The notes beneath the pieces were generated by a model, which had not been told where the DNA came from, did not search any database, and worked only from the letters and a program-made list of their open reading frames with translations. Below are positions 53,826 through 63,247 of a stretch of 64,000 nt of DNA, piece by piece. This stretch comes from an uncultured Cryomorphaceae bacterium (GTDB taxonomy: Bacteria; Bacteroidota; Bacteroidia; Flavobacteriales; Schleiferiaceae): NCBI GenBank assembly GCA_902614915.1, contig CACMMX010000004.1:31494-95493 (forward strand). The letters run 5' to 3'. Each line of letters begins with the position of its first letter. The first letter of the stretch is position 1. The position numbers and the translations under genes are program-made.

Positions 53826-54556
53826 TGAAGTTAGAAGCACGAAATATTGTTAAAAAGTACCGCTCAAGAACCGTAGTTAATGAGGTGAGCTTTCAGGTAA
53901 ACAGGGGCGAAATAGTAGGCTTACTTGGACCCAATGGCGCTGGAAAAACTACAAGCTTCTACACGGTTGTAGGTTTGATTCGGCCGTACAGCGGGCAGAT
54001 TCTTTTGGACGGACTACCCATTCAAAAATTGCCCATGTACAAGCGTGCTCAGTTAGGTATTGGCTACCTTGCTCAAGAGGCTTCTGTTTTTAGAAAGCTA
54101 AGTATTGAGGATAATATATTGGGGGTTCTGGAAATGACTAAGCTCCCCAAGCAAGAGCGTTATGAAAGGCTCGAAGAGCTTTTAAACGAATTCGGATTAC
54201 AGGCCATCAGGAAGACAAGAGGTGATTTGCTTAGCGGTGGTGAGCGCAGAAGAACGGAGATAGCGAGAGCGCTAGCAACAAAGCCCAAATTCATTCTGTT
54301 AGATGAACCCTTTGCGGGCGTAGACCCTATTGCCGTCGAAGATATTCAAATGATTGTGGCGAATCTTAAGAATAAAAACATTGGTATTTTGATTACTGAT
54401 CATAATGTTCAAGAGACCTTGGCAATTACAGATAGAACGTATTTGATGTTTGAAGGTCGTATTCTTAAAAGCGGTACTGCAGAGGAATTGGCGGCAGATG
54501 AACAGGTACGTCGGGTTTATTTGGGTCAAAATTTCGAGCTTAGAGCGCGCAAGTAG
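53825..54556 (+). CDS. lptB: LPS export ABC transporter ATP-binding protein
   Basis: A 243-residue cytoplasmic ATPase of the LptBFG complex that drives lipopolysaccharide transport to the outer membrane. Motifs: Walker [10 protein letters not shown] at about residues 35-43, Q-loop [10 protein letters not shown] near 78-87, signature [17 protein letters not shown] near 136-152, Walker [14 protein letters not shown] near 157-169 and [10 protein letters not shown] near 195-204. These fit LptB closely. GTG start overlaps the tatC stop by 1 nt. The 3' end overlaps the convergent sulfotransferase by 31 nt. lptC/F/G are not in the window. Confidence 0.94.
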   Translation: MKLEARNIVKKYRSRTVVNEVSFQVNRGEIVGLLGPNGAGKTTSFYTVVGLIRPYSGQILLDGLPIQKLPMYKRAQLGIGYLAQEASVFRKLSIEDNILGVLEMTKLPKQERYERLEELLNEFGLQAIRKTRGDLLSGGERRRTEIARALATKPKFILLDEPFAGVDPIAVEDIQMIVANLKNKNIGILITDHNVQETLAITDRTYLMFEGRILKSGTAEELAADEQVRRVYLGQNFELRARK

Positions 54557-55281
54557 ACCATTATTCTTTTTAAAAAAGGTGATTTTGGCACACGTGGTGC
54601 TCGACCTTCATAGGCTTTTAATTTCTCACTAAATTGATCCACAGCCGCTTGGTATAAATGCAAATCGAATTGATTCATGCTTTCCCACACTGCCTTTTCC
54701 GCAATTTCCGTTTTTTTTCCCCCGCTGTTGTGGTATTCCACTACTGTATTTTTCCAATCAAACAATTCACCAAAATAGGCAATCGACGCTGGATAATGTT
54801 CGGTGAATCCAACTGCATCCAACCGTTCCAAATTGGCCATTGCTTTGTGAAGAACCTCTTTATTTTCGAAGAACTGCTTTTGATTTAAATAACCACTCAT
54901 AAATGCCGTCTGGCGGTTATTGCTTTGAACCAAGCGTGTGAAGTCTTCAGGACTTTCAATGCCTTTCATCAATTCTTTATGCTTTTCATTTATTCTTTTG
55001 CTGTAGTGATTATAATGACTCATTGATCGGGCTATTGGCTCACGAAAAAGAGTAACTACCGTAGCATTAGATTCAGCAATTACTGGTCTAAGAGGAAAAT
55101 GACCATAGATGCATTTTATATCAGGGTCTTGTAAAGCTGATTTTAATTGTTGGTCCAAATCTTTGTGACTGTATATGCTTCTGCGTTCACCCTCTTTGTA
55201 ATTCGATTCTAATAATAATCGCAAGGAAGTCCCTGCGGTTTTTGGGATATGAATAAAAACGAGTTTCTTTGAATGGCACAT
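54526..55281 (-). CDS. Sulfotransferase family 2 protein
   Basis: A 251-residue predicted PAPS-dependent sulfotransferase. The 5'-phosphosulfate-binding loop is [18 protein letters not shown] near residues 9-26, and the 3'-phosphate-binding segment is [19 protein letters not shown] near 76-94. Such enzymes sulfate glycans; carbohydrate is the likely target given the neighbours. It is divergent from the sulfotransferase-glycosyltransferase fusion with only 15 nt between the ATG codons, or an overlap if that gene starts earlier. An in-frame A8 tract (54711-54718 on the plus strand as T8) is intact. Confidence 0.85.
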   Translation of the reverse strand: MCHSKKLVFIHIPKTAGTSLRLLLESNYKEGERRSIYSHKDLDQQLKSALQDPDIKCIYGHFPLRPVIAESNATVVTLFREPIARSMSHYNHYSKRINEKHKELMKGIESPEDFTRLVQSNNRQTAFMSGYLNQKQFFENKEVLHKAMANLERLDAVGFTEHYPASIAYFGELFDWKNTVVEYHNSGGKKTEIAEKAVWESMNQFDLHLYQAAVDQFSEKLKAYEGRAPRVPKSPFLKRIMVYLRALSSKF

Positions 55282-55296
55282 TGGAATACAAAATAC

Positions 55297-57069
55297 ATGA
55301 TTCTACCCAAAATTAAGCAACCCATTTTTATACTTGGTATGCACCGTAGTGGTACCACCATGGTTACGTGCGCACTTGCTGATGCGGGAGTTCATGTAGG
55401 AACGGTCTGTGATCACAATGCTGAGGCGCTTTATGCTATTGATATCAATGAACGAATTTTTCAATCCGCCGGCGGTAATTGGTGGTTGCCACCAAGTATT
55501 GACTCTGTTACCGATACTGTTGAAGGTTTTGAATTGAATTTGACAGATCTCGATGTTTACGGTGCCCATCTCAAGCATCCTAGTGGTCTCAGAATTTCCT
55601 TAGCTGCAACTTACAGTGGACCCTGGGCAGTGAAAGACCCGCGGCTTTGTTATACACTCCCGTGGTGGTTGACTCGCTTTCCTAAAGCCAAGGTCATTTG
55701 GATACTACGTGAGGAACAAGAGATTGTAGACAGTTTACTTCGTCGTCAAGAGCAGAAGGGAGAAGCCTTCTCAAAACTTACGCAAGAGACCGCTCTTGAA
55801 TTGGTTTACAAATACAATGAAGCCGCCACTGCTAATATCAAAAACAGTGGGGTAGATGTATGTATGATTAAATACAAAGATTTGGTTAGCACGAATATTG
55901 ATTTACAACGCAAGAGTTGGTTCTCTTTGTACCAATTTTGCAAAGTGCGTCCAGGTGCAATGGAAGGCTTTGCACGCCTTTATCCAAAGTCATTAGAACA
56001 AACCACTACATATTCACCAAAAGATCTACCAACAGACGGCCCTTTGGTCAGTATCATTGTACCAAACTATAATCACGAGCAATTTCTTGATGAGCGCTTG
56101 CAAAGTATTACAAGCCAGTCGTATACGAACATAGAAGTTCTACTCATGGACGACGATAGTTCAGATGGTAGCCGCGATATTCTTGAAGGTTGGGCTAGGT
56201 CAGATGTTCGAATGACAACGCTTTTTAATAATGAAAATTCTGGAAGCCCGTTCTCTCAATGGGCAAAGGGAGCGGCATGGGCCAAGGGCAAATACCTTTG
56301 GATTGCAGAGAGTGACGACTATTGCGATAAAGACATGCTTGCGTTGCACGTGCAGAGTATGGAGGCTAATGAAAAAGCAGTGATTTCCTGCAGTCACAGC
56401 CATCTTGTGGATGAAAAGGGCGAATTCCTTCGAGATTTTAAAGAAGATTATGGTTTCATCTTTGGCGACACCGCCAAATGGGCTAAGGACTTTACGGTTT
56501 GCGGTAAAACGGAGGTTTCCAAGTATATGGTCTTTTCCAATACTATCCCTAATGCCAGTGGTATACTGGTGCGTAAGGTAGCTTTTGATGCTGTTGGAGC
56601 ACCTGATGCACATTGGCGATTAAATGGAGATTGGCTTTTCTACGCCAAGCTTCTTCAGCATGGCGAGCTCATCTTTCATGCGAGGCCGCGAAACAAATTC
56701 CGTTTTCACATAAAAACTCAGCGCAGCCGAGCGATGAGCTCTTATCAAGCTTTTGACGAACTCCTCGAGATGTACTCCATCTTTGAGATTGAGAACTATG
56801 CACCAATAGAAACTATTAATTCAGCGCGCGGTCAAGTGGCCATGTGGTGGGCAGCGAATGTGTTTTCTATGGATTGTACGGCTGAGATTTGGCGCAATAA
56901 CCTAAGATTGTACAAAGTTTTTAAAAGGTATAAACAAGGATTGGGTAGTTATCTATTCAAAAGTGGCGCAATTAAACTCTTGGGTAACTTCTTTATTCTT
57001 TTCGGATTGAAAAAGCCAGCCAAAAAACTTGCGGCTCGTATGTTCCCTAAATCATTCTTTGCCCACTAA
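55297..57069 (+). CDS. Sulfotransferase-glycosyltransferase family 2 fusion protein
   Basis: A 590-residue two-domain protein. Residues of about 1-230 are a sulfotransferase: FILGMHRSGTTMVTCALA near 11-28 (PAPS loop) and AKVIWILREEQEIVDSLLRRQ-like 3'-phosphate motif near 138-155. Residues of about 250-500 are a GT2 domain: VSIIVPNYNHEQFLDERL near 255-272, a metal-binding region LMDDDSSDGS and WIAESDDYC near 335-343. The C-terminal 90 residues are helical. The ATG at 55297 is used; a TTG-free upstream ATG at 55273 would overlap the divergent gene. Probable role is adding and sulfating sugars of a surface glycan. The stop overlaps the next GT2 gene by 1 nt. Confidence 0.85.
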   Translation: MILPKIKQPIFILGMHRSGTTMVTCALADAGVHVGTVCDHNAEALYAIDINERIFQSAGGNWWLPPSIDSVTDTVEGFELNLTDLDVYGAHLKHPSGLRISLAATYSGPWAVKDPRLCYTLPWWLTRFPKAKVIWILREEQEIVDSLLRRQEQKGEAFSKLTQETALELVYKYNEAATANIKNSGVDVCMIKYKDLVSTNIDLQRKSWFSLYQFCKVRPGAMEGFARLYPKSLEQTTTYSPKDLPTDGPLVSIIVPNYNHEQFLDERLQSITSQSYTNIEVLLMDDDSSDGSRDILEGWARSDVRMTTLFNNENSGSPFSQWAKGAAWAKGKYLWIAESDDYCDKDMLALHVQSMEANEKAVISCSHSHLVDEKGEFLRDFKEDYGFIFGDTAKWAKDFTVCGKTEVSKYMVFSNTIPNASGILVRKVAFDAVGAPDAHWRLNGDWLFYAKLLQHGELIFHARPRNKFRFHIKTQRSRAMSSYQAFDELLEMYSIFEIENYAPIETINSARGQVAMWWAANVFSMDCTAEIWRNNLRLYKVFKRYKQGLGSYLFKSGAIKLLGNFFILFGLKKPAKKLAARMFPKSFFAH

Positions 57070-57920
57070 TGAGAATTTCTGTAATCATACCTGCATACAA
57101 TGCCGAGGCTACACTTGCCGATTGTTTAGAAAGTGTTGCGCGCCAAACACTTTGCCCTTTTGAGGTCGTCTTGGTGGACGATGGTAGTACAGATAATACT
57201 CGTGGGGTCGCTGCTCGATTTGAAGGACGGCTTATGCTGCGAATAGTTACCCAAGCCAATTCAGGTCTAGGGAAATCAAGAAATGCTGGTATGGCGGCAG
57301 CGACAGGCGATGCTTATGCATTCTTAGATTCGGATGATATCTGGTTGCCAAGCAAATTAGAGCAGGCTTTTAAGGCACTCTTGAAATACCCAAAAACGGA
57401 ATGGTTTTATACCTCCATTTTAGAGTGGACCCCCGGTAAGGAAGAGAGTCTTCGCAAAAGAGCATGTAGCCAGGTCAGTTCAATACGTGCTTTTTTGAGC
57501 TATAATCCCATAGTTCCTTCCACCATTGTAATGCGCCGTGGCTTTGATTACACATGGGAGAATGACAGTAGGCTTCAAGAGGATGTTGGTGCGCATCTCA
57601 GGGTCATGCACCGTGGTGATTTTCCAAAAATGTTGTCAAAGCCCACGTTGAAATACCGGTTAGATTACGGCATGACGGCGGATGTTGAAGCTCACATGGA
57701 AAAGGTCATGTGCGCAGTGGCCAAAGCAAAGGGCCTTGGATACATTAGTGAGAAAGAATTTAAGCTCTACCAAGTACGAAAAGCCTATGAATTAGCCCGT
57801 ACGTTCAAGAAGCGCCGCGATGAAGAGGGTCAGGAAAAGTGGAAAAAGGAAGCTTTAAGTAAGGCAAAAACTGCAAGTGTTCCCTTAGGACTTTGGTTGC
57901 GTTTACTTGTGTTAATTTAA
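57069..57920 (+). CDS. Glycosyltransferase family 2 protein
   Basis: A 283-residue GT-A glycosyltransferase. Signature MRISVIIPAYNAEATLADCL at residues 1-20, VLVDDGSTDNTRG near 34-46, GLGKSRNAGMAAATGDAY near 67-84 and the DXD motif AFLDSDDIW near 85-93. The C-terminal part is shorter than in processive enzymes, so it likely adds single sugars. It is translationally coupled to the fusion protein upstream (1-nt overlap). Its last 4 nt overlap the convergent barrel gene. Acceptor unknown. Confidence 0.88.
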   Translation: MRISVIIPAYNAEATLADCLESVARQTLCPFEVVLVDDGSTDNTRGVAARFEGRLMLRIVTQANSGLGKSRNAGMAAATGDAYAFLDSDDIWLPSKLEQAFKALLKYPKTEWFYTSILEWTPGKEESLRKRACSQVSSIRAFLSYNPIVPSTIVMRRGFDYTWENDSRLQEDVGAHLRVMHRGDFPKMLSKPTLKYRLDYGMTADVEAHMEKVMCAVAKAKGLGYISEKEFKLYQVRKAYELARTFKKRRDEEGQEKWKKEALSKAKTASVPLGLWLRLLVLI

Positions 57921-58774
57921 AAGAATACCATGTGCGTGAGCGTCAGAAAGGAGAAGGGGTAGTCATATAATCCTTTAGTCCACTGCAAAGTCGATTTGCG
58001 CTTATCATTGAAGTTCCGATAGATGCGTAGATTGAGTATCCTGGGCCAATCACCGTCTTTAAAGTAACCTGTAAAGGTTCTTGCTTCTGCATCAATGCCT
58101 ATGCCGTAATTCATTTTCTGCGTCCATTTCAGATTAAAAAGAAAACCATCATTTTGTGGGTAATTCACCCAATGGGTTTGATAGACTTGAAAGCCAGCAT
58201 CAGAAGAAATCCAAAAATCGGAATACTTTGGACTCCATTTTCCCGTTAAAAAGAAAGCGTAACCTGGTGCATCTGTGAAGCGCGCATTATTTAGTGGACC
58301 TGCGGCGGTTTTTAAGTGCGTGGTGAAATACAATTCTTTTGTGACGTTCTCACCTTTTCGATAGAGTCGATGTGAAATATTTACCACAACATCTCCAGCT
58401 TGAATACCTTGTCCACTTTCGCCTCTAGAAATGCGGAGATCACGAACATCGGTACTCGTTCTAAAGGCTTCAACACTTTGGTGTACCACCTTAAACAATG
58501 TATTTCCTGCAACTAATTGAACTTCATTGTGCCAATTTAGGAATCGGTCATCTCCGTGAAGGCTTATTTGAGCACTGGAGCTTACGTAATTTTTATGTAA
58601 TCCAGCTACAGTCGGTATGGGCAACGCATTGGGGCCCATGTAAGCATGAGAATACTTCATGTATTGTGTCCATGGCGTAGCACCGTCCCAATTGTGAATT
58701 CGATTCCACCAATCGAATTGGGCCATGGCGCTAAACGAAAAAAGCACCAGCGCTATGAGCAAGACTTTTCGCAC
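57917..58774 (-). CDS. Predicted exported beta-rich protein of unknown function
   Basis: A 285-residue protein with a signal peptide (VLLIALVLFSFSAMA-Q, cleavage near residue 18). The mature sequence alternates hydrophobic and polar residues with many aromatic ends (YFTTHLK, FWISSDAGFQVY), consistent with an outer-membrane barrel of 10-12 strands, ending MVFF. I do not recognise the family. GTG start shares one base with the dnaX stop (TAGTG), so it is in the dnaX operon by position. Nothing in the sequence links it to replication. Confidence 0.6.
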   Translation of the reverse strand: MRKVLLIALVLFSFSAMAQFDWWNRIHNWDGATPWTQYMKYSHAYMGPNALPIPTVAGLHKNYVSSSAQISLHGDDRFLNWHNEVQLVAGNTLFKVVHQSVEAFRTSTDVRDLRISRGESGQGIQAGDVVVNISHRLYRKGENVTKELYFTTHLKTAAGPLNNARFTDAPGYAFFLTGKWSPKYSDFWISSDAGFQVYQTHWVNYPQNDGFLFNLKWTQKMNYGIGIDAEARTFTGYFKDGDWPRILNLRIYRNFNDKRKSTLQWTKGLYDYPFSFLTLTHMVFF

Positions 58775-60615
58775 TATTCAAGGTTTGTATTAAGCTTTTC
58801 GCGTAGGTACAATAAGTGTGGATTCTTTTCCGCCATATGCTTGAATTTCTCTTCAGGCATGTACAGTTTCTTGGTCTGAACGTTTTCAGACATTTTTACT
58901 TCAAAACGGAGCGCAAAATTGTCGAGCTTCTTTCTCAACCACGGCACGAGCTCTTTTTGCTCGTCATTGAAATACCCTTGTTGAATATTATTTTCTACTG
59001 TGATTTTAAGGGTGTTTTTATCAATAATTTTTGGTATCTGCGCTCGAAGCATACTGCGAATAGCTGTCTTAATATGACGCTGATTAGAGTATTCTTCCAA
59101 TGCGGTTTTTAATTCATGTTCTGTAAAAACTCTTTGATGCCCCTCCTCTTTTTTAGGAAGACTATTTTCTCTTTCTGATGAAGATTCAGCAGGCGCATTT
59201 TCCTGTCGTTCCAGATCCTTCATAACGGAGGAGATGGATAAACCACTTTTTGTCTTGCTCGATTTTCTTTTTCTTCTGCTTTCAGTGGGGAGATCAAAGG
59301 CTACCGTGGGGCTCCCTTCTGGCGGCGAAGCAAAGGCAGATTTTTCCGGTAGTTTCTTTTTTTCTGGTAAATCGGCATCACTCACGGCAATGTGTTGGTT
59401 TGCTTCAGTTGATTTCCTACTTTCTATGGTTTGTGAAGATAACTTAGGGTCAACTAGGGTAGCTTCCTCGCTGGTTTGCTTTCTTTTTGGTAGTGCGTCT
59501 GGCAGAAACTGATTGGTGCTTTTGTCCGAATTATCTAGGCCGGGTTGCGACTTTTTTTTTTCTTGAGAGATGAATTCGACCAATTTCAATAAACCTAATT
59601 CTACCAAAATTCGGGGCTGACTCGATGCCTTGTACTGACCGTCTAATTCATTAAAAACTTTTAGTCCGTGTAACAAAAATCTCGTAGAGGTAGCGCTGCT
59701 TTGATTTAAATAGCGCTGCTTAATTTGCGGACCAACCTCAAGAAGTTCAACTGTCTTGGGTTCTCGAGCAACAAGGAGGTCTCTAAAGTGCTTGGCCATG
59801 CCTACTACGAATTCGTGGCCGTTGAATCCTTTCTCTAAAACTTCATTGTACAACAAGAGTAGGTCCGGGTAATTGACCGTCTGCGCTAAATCAATTGACT
59901 TGAAGTAGAAATTGTAATCGAGGATATCTAATACCTCTACCACTTGGTTGTAGGTAAGCTCGTTTCCGGTGTAACTAACCATACGATCAAATAAGCTCAA
60001 TGCGTCACGCAGGGCACCGTCTGCTTTTTCTGCAATCATATGAAGTGCCTCGGGTTCTGCTTTAATACCTTCTTTATCCGCAATAAAAGCCAAATGGCCG
60101 GCAATATCATCTATGGTGATTCGCTTAAAATCAAAAATCTGACAACGAGAAAGAATGGTCGGAATGATTTTATGCTTCTCTGTAGTTGCAAGAATAAAAA
60201 TAGCATGAGCAGGAGGTTCTTCCAACGTTTTCAAAAACGCATTGAATGCTTGTTGCGAAAGCATATGAACCTCATCAATGATATAGACTTTAAACTTCCC
60301 GGTTTGAGGAGCGAATCGGACTTGATCAATAAGACGACGTATATCGTCTACAGAGTTGTTTGATGCAGCATCTAATTCGAAAATGTTTAGGGCTAATTGT
60401 TCCTCATTCAAGCCTACATCTGAATTGATTACATGGGCAAGTATGCGAGCACATGTAGTTTTTCCAACACCTCGTGGTCCACAAAAAAGCAAAGCTTGAG
60501 CCAAGTGATTACTATCAACGCTTTTAAGTAGTGTTTCCGTAATATGACTCTGTCCTACAACAGACTCAAAAGCCTTTGGTCTGTATTTCCTTGCCGATAC
60601 AATGAACTGCTCCAT
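58774..60615 (-). CDS. dnaX: DNA polymerase III subunits gamma/tau
   Basis: A 613-residue clamp-loader ATPase (tau). Motifs: Walker A GPRGVGKTT near residues 46-54, FELDAASNNSVDDIRRLI near 80-97, DEVHMLSQQAFNAFLKTLEEPP near 115-136 and the SRC box LSRCQIFDF near 157-165. The four-cysteine zinc module usual after Walker A is missing. Domains I-III end about residue 350; a long, low-complexity linker and a tau-type C-terminal domain (about 505-613) follow. A tract of ten A (59552-59561) at codons 352-355 sits exactly at the end of domain III; slippage either way stops within seven codons. ATG at 60615 (MEQFIVSARKYRP) chosen over an upstream frame extension. Confidence 0.95.
   Translation of the reverse strand: MEQFIVSARKYRPKAFESVVGQSHITETLLKSVDSNHLAQALLFCGPRGVGKTTCARILAHVINSDVGLNEEQLALNIFELDAASNNSVDDIRRLIDQVRFAPQTGKFKVYIIDEVHMLSQQAFNAFLKTLEEPPAHAIFILATTEKHKIIPTILSRCQIFDFKRITIDDIAGHLAFIADKEGIKAEPEALHMIAEKADGALRDALSLFDRMVSYTGNELTYNQVVEVLDILDYNFYFKSIDLAQTVNYPDLLLLYNEVLEKGFNGHEFVVGMAKHFRDLLVAREPKTVELLEVGPQIKQRYLNQSSATSTRFLLHGLKVFNELDGQYKASSQPRILVELGLLKLVEFISQEKKKSQPGLDNSDKSTNQFLPDALPKRKQTSEEATLVDPKLSSQTIESRKSTEANQHIAVSDADLPEKKKLPEKSAFASPPEGSPTVAFDLPTESRRKRKSSKTKSGLSISSVMKDLERQENAPAESSSERENSLPKKEEGHQRVFTEHELKTALEEYSNQRHIKTAIRSMLRAQIPKIIDKNTLKITVENNIQQGYFNDEQKELVPWLRKKLDNFALRFEVKMSENVQTKKLYMPEEKFKHMAEKNPHLLYLREKLNTNLE
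59552..59561 (-). promoter_or_regulatory. A10 tract: candidate slippage (frameshift) site in dnaX
   Basis: Coding-strand A10 encoding part of EKKK (residues 352-355). Adding one A gives KVATRPR-stop (361 aa); losing one gives SRNPA-stop (359 aa). Both would be gamma-like proteins with domains I-III. T. thermophilus dnaX uses an A9 tract in this way. Confidence 0.5.
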
Positions 60616-60691
60616 AAGACAAATATAAGCGACCTTTACGCCCGTCAAATACCCAAGTAGAAAAAGGCTGTAAACACGTTGCTAACATAAG

Positions 60692-60722
60692 TTGGTTCAA
60701 ACAAAAAAGTCTTGTACCTTCG
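60692..60722 (+). promoter_or_regulatory. Promoter of the rpsF-rpsR-rplI operon
   Basis: TACCTTCG (60715-60722, one mismatch to TAnnTTTG) with TTG at 60692-60694, 20 nt upstream, as -33 element. About 29 nt separate the box from the rpsF ATG. Confidence 0.5.
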
Positions 60723-60751
60723 CACTCCTTAATTTTTAAGACTAATTAATT

Positions 60752-61084
60752 ATGAATCAGTACGAAACCGTTTTCATTTTGAATCCCGTTTTATCTGAAG
60801 ATCAGGTAAAGGAAGCGGTAGATAAGTACGTGTCATTTTTGAAAGAGAAGGGCGCGAGCATTATCAGCAAAGAAAATTGGGGCCTCAAAAAAATGGCTTA
60901 CCCAATTCAAAAGAAAAAAAGTGGTTTTTACCACTTTGTTGAATTCACAGCACCTGGAGAGGCTATTTCTCCTTTGGAAGTTGAATTTAAGCGTGACGAG
61001 CGTATTATGCGCTTTTTAACAGTAAAAATGGATAAATATGGTGTTGAGTACGCTGCAAAGCGTCGTGCCAGAGTAAATGCTTAA
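60752..61084 (+). CDS. rpsF: 30S ribosomal protein S6
   Basis: A 110-residue small-subunit protein that binds 16S rRNA as a pair with S18. It begins [18 protein letters not shown] and has [23 protein letters not shown] near residues 45-67, both hallmark strands of S6. The first gene of the S6-S18-L9 operon, with a promoter box upstream. The single-strand-binding gene found in this operon in many other bacteria is missing here. Confidence 0.97.
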   Translation: MNQYETVFILNPVLSEDQVKEAVDKYVSFLKEKGASIISKENWGLKKMAYPIQKKKSGFYHFVEFTAPGEAISPLEVEFKRDERIMRFLTVKMDKYGVEYAAKRRARVNA

Positions 61085-61097
61085 TTAGAAAGAAATT

Positions 61098-61373
61098 ATG
61101 GCAACTAGAGGAAAAGACAACGTACGTTACCTACAACCAATCAATGTTGAGAGTGGTAACCAAAAGAAATACTGTCGCTTTAAAAAGTCAGGTATTAAAT
61201 ACATTGATTACAAGGACCCAGATTACTTGTTGCGTTTTGTTAACCCACAGGGTAAAATCTTACCGCGCCGTCTAACGGGAACTTCATTGAAGTATCAAAG
61301 AAAATTATCTACAGCTATCAAGCGTGCTCGACACATTGCATTGATGCCTTATGTAGCTGATAACCTTAAATAA
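61098..61373 (+). CDS. rpsR: 30S ribosomal protein S18
   Basis: A 91-residue small-subunit protein, partner of S6 at the platform. Family core: [20 protein letters not shown] near residues 23-42, [29 protein letters not shown] near 57-85. The N-terminus is longer and more polar than in E. coli. Starts 13 nt after the rpsF stop. Confidence 0.97.
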   Translation: MATRGKDNVRYLQPINVESGNQKKYCRFKKSGIKYIDYKDPDYLLRFVNPQGKILPRRLTGTSLKYQRKLSTAIKRARHIALMPYVADNLK

Positions 61374-61382
61374 TTCAATACC

Positions 61383-61832
61383 ATGGAAATCATTTTAAAG
61401 AAAGATGTAGAAAACTTGGGTTTTACTGATGACGTGGTAACTGTAAAAGACGGTTACGGACGGAACTTTTTGATCCCACAAGGGTTTGGAGTTTTAGCAA
61501 CAGAGAGTGCAAAGAAAGTTTTAGCTGAAAATCTACGTCAGCGCGCCCACAAAGAAGCTCAAGCAATCACTGATGCTCAAGCTATGGCTGAAAAATTGGC
61601 AGGTGTAGAATTAAAAATGACTGCGAAAGTTGGAACAGGAAACAAATTATTTGGAGCCATCACCAACCAAAACGTAGCAGATGAGTTGTCAAAATCAGGA
61701 GTTACACTTGAAAAGAAGTTCATTCAAATAGCAGGCGGTTCTATCAAGGCCTTAGGTCGTTATACCGCTGCAGTTCGACTACACCGTGAAGTAGTTGTAA
61801 ACTTTGAATTTGAAGTTGTAGCAGAAGCTTAA
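61383..61832 (+). CDS. rplI: 50S ribosomal protein L9
   Basis: A 149-residue large-subunit protein with two RNA-binding domains joined by a long helix. N-domain MEIILKKDVENLGFTDDVVTVKDGYGRNFLIPQG region (residues 1-34, conserved GYGRNFLIP). C-domain begins near 75 (GTGNKLFGAITNQNVADEL). The last gene of the operon; a strong terminator follows 30 nt after the stop. Confidence 0.97.
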   Translation: MEIILKKDVENLGFTDDVVTVKDGYGRNFLIPQGFGVLATESAKKVLAENLRQRAHKEAQAITDAQAMAEKLAGVELKMTAKVGTGNKLFGAITNQNVADELSKSGVTLEKKFIQIAGGSIKALGRYTAAVRLHREVVVNFEFEVVAEA

Positions 61833-61861
61833 ACAACTATTTAGAAAATCACGAATGCTCA

Positions 61862-61891
61862 AAAAGCCGCCCTATATAGGGTGGCTTTTAT
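61862..61891 (+). terminator. Intrinsic terminator of the rpsF-rpsR-rplI operon
   Basis: AAAAGCCGCCCT (61862-61873) pairs with AGGGTGGCTTTT (61878-61889; one G-T wobble) around a 4-nt loop. It also has an A run on the other side and may serve the convergent permease. Confidence 0.85.
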
Positions 61892-61959
61892 TATATAACT
61901 GATATGGGTTACAGCAATAGCCATGATTTCATTCATAGCTAATATCAAAAGAAATCTTC

Positions 61960-63198
61960 TTATTCGTAGCGAAGCGCCTCCACGGGATCTAAGCTTGCCG
62001 CTTTGCTAGCAGGATACCATCCTGCTGCCACTCCAACGAATACTGAAATAACAAAAGCGACCATAATCCACAGCCAAGGGATAAAGAAAAATCCTCCAAT
62101 TTGGTTGGCAACCAAATTCCCAATAGCAATTCCAAAAAGGATTCCTGTCCACCCGCCGAATTGAGTTATAATGAGGGCCTCCGTTAGAAATTGAGAGCTA
62201 ATAACACGCTTAGTAGCACCAATAGCTTTGCGAGTTCCAATTTCTCTTGTGCGTTCAGTAACACTCACTAACATTATATTCATGAGGGCAATTGATGCAC
62301 CCAATAAAGTAATTGAGCCAATTATGAATGCACCAGAGGTAACCATATTTAAATTTTCAATAAGCCTATTGGCCACGCTGTCACTTCTTGTAATACTAAA
62401 ATTATCACGCTCTTTTGGAACTAATTTTCTCACGCTGCGCATCAATGCCATGCATTGTCCTTGAACGGCATCAAGGGTTTCAGCGCTCGAAGCATTTACA
62501 CTTAAGATGTAGTTAGGATTGTTGCTAGGAAAATTTGCCCGTGCGTAATTTAAGGTCACCCATGCCCCTCGATCTCCTGAAAATAAACCTGAGGAACCTT
62601 TTTCTTGAAGTACCCCTATGACCAAGTAGGGTTTACCTTGAATGCGTATAGTTTGACCCGAGGCTGAAGCTTCTCCAAATAAATCGGTCTTAGTTTCACT
62701 TCCTAGGATAGTATAATTGCGTCCAGAGTATACATCATCTGTAGTAAAGTTTCTTCCTTCTTCTAATTCAAAACCTCCGGTATACATGTAGTTTTCATCC
62801 ACAGCTGTAATTGAATTATTGGGATTAGTAGTAATGTTCATATAGGAAAGTTTCGCTACACTAGATGCTCTGAAAGTCATTGATGTTCTTGAGCCAGGAA
62901 AATCCATACGTTCCTTAAAACCTAGTGCTTCACGAAAAGAAATTTCTGGATTTTGGCGGTAATCAGCATTACCTACAAAAAACCCTCCTCGAGAGTTCCT
63001 TATTGTCAAAGTGTTTGCACCGAGAGAAGTAAAGTTTCTTCTTAAGCTTTGCTTTAGGGCGTCTGTAGCACTTAAAATACCTACCAAAGCCATGATTCCA
63101 AAAGAGATTATCAAAGAAGTTAAAACGGTTCTTAGTGGAGAAGACCGAATGGCGGACCACGCTATGGAAGTAGTTTCGGTAAAATTATTCAACCGCAT
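61960..63198 (-). CDS. MacB/FtsX-like ABC transporter permease
   Basis: A 412-residue permease with a first membrane helix near residues 22-44 ([20 protein letters not shown]), a periplasmic MacB-type core domain of about 45-285, and three C-terminal helices in the FtsX/MacB arrangement ([19 protein letters not shown] near 310-328, a conserved cytoplasmic loop). Such permeases export or release lipoproteins, peptides or drugs by mechanotransmission. No ATPase or membrane-fusion partner is adjacent in this window. An oxidoreductase-like phosphodiesterase gene is divergent upstream. Confidence 0.88.
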   Translation of the reverse strand: MRLNNFTETTSIAWSAIRSSPLRTVLTSLIISFGIMALVGILSATDALKQSLRRNFTSLGANTLTIRNSRGGFFVGNADYRQNPEISFREALGFKERMDFPGSRTSMTFRASSVAKLSYMNITTNPNNSITAVDENYMYTGGFELEEGRNFTTDDVYSGRNYTILGSETKTDLFGEASASGQTIRIQGKPYLVIGVLQEKGSSGLFSGDRGAWVTLNYARANFPSNNPNYILSVNASSAETLDAVQGQCMALMRSVRKLVPKERDNFSITRSDSVANRLIENLNMVTSGAFIIGSITLLGASIALMNIMLVSVTERTREIGTRKAIGATKRVISSQFLTEALIITQFGGWTGILFGIAIGNLVANQIGGFFFIPWLWIMVAFVISVFVGVAAGWYPASKAASLDPVEALRYE

Positions 63199-63247
63199 TG
63201 TTCTGGGTCTTTGGGATTAAGCCAAATTTAGCAATTACTTTTACGAC

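Noticed and set aside
56200..56613. 137-codon ORF antisense to the sulfotransferase-GT2 fusion
   Set aside because: Fully inside a clear coding region on the other strand and without a plausible start region.
60616..60648. Upstream extension of dnaX
   Set aside because: The added residues (MTGVKVAYICL) have no match to the family start MEQFIVSARKYRP; they also cover the promoter box.
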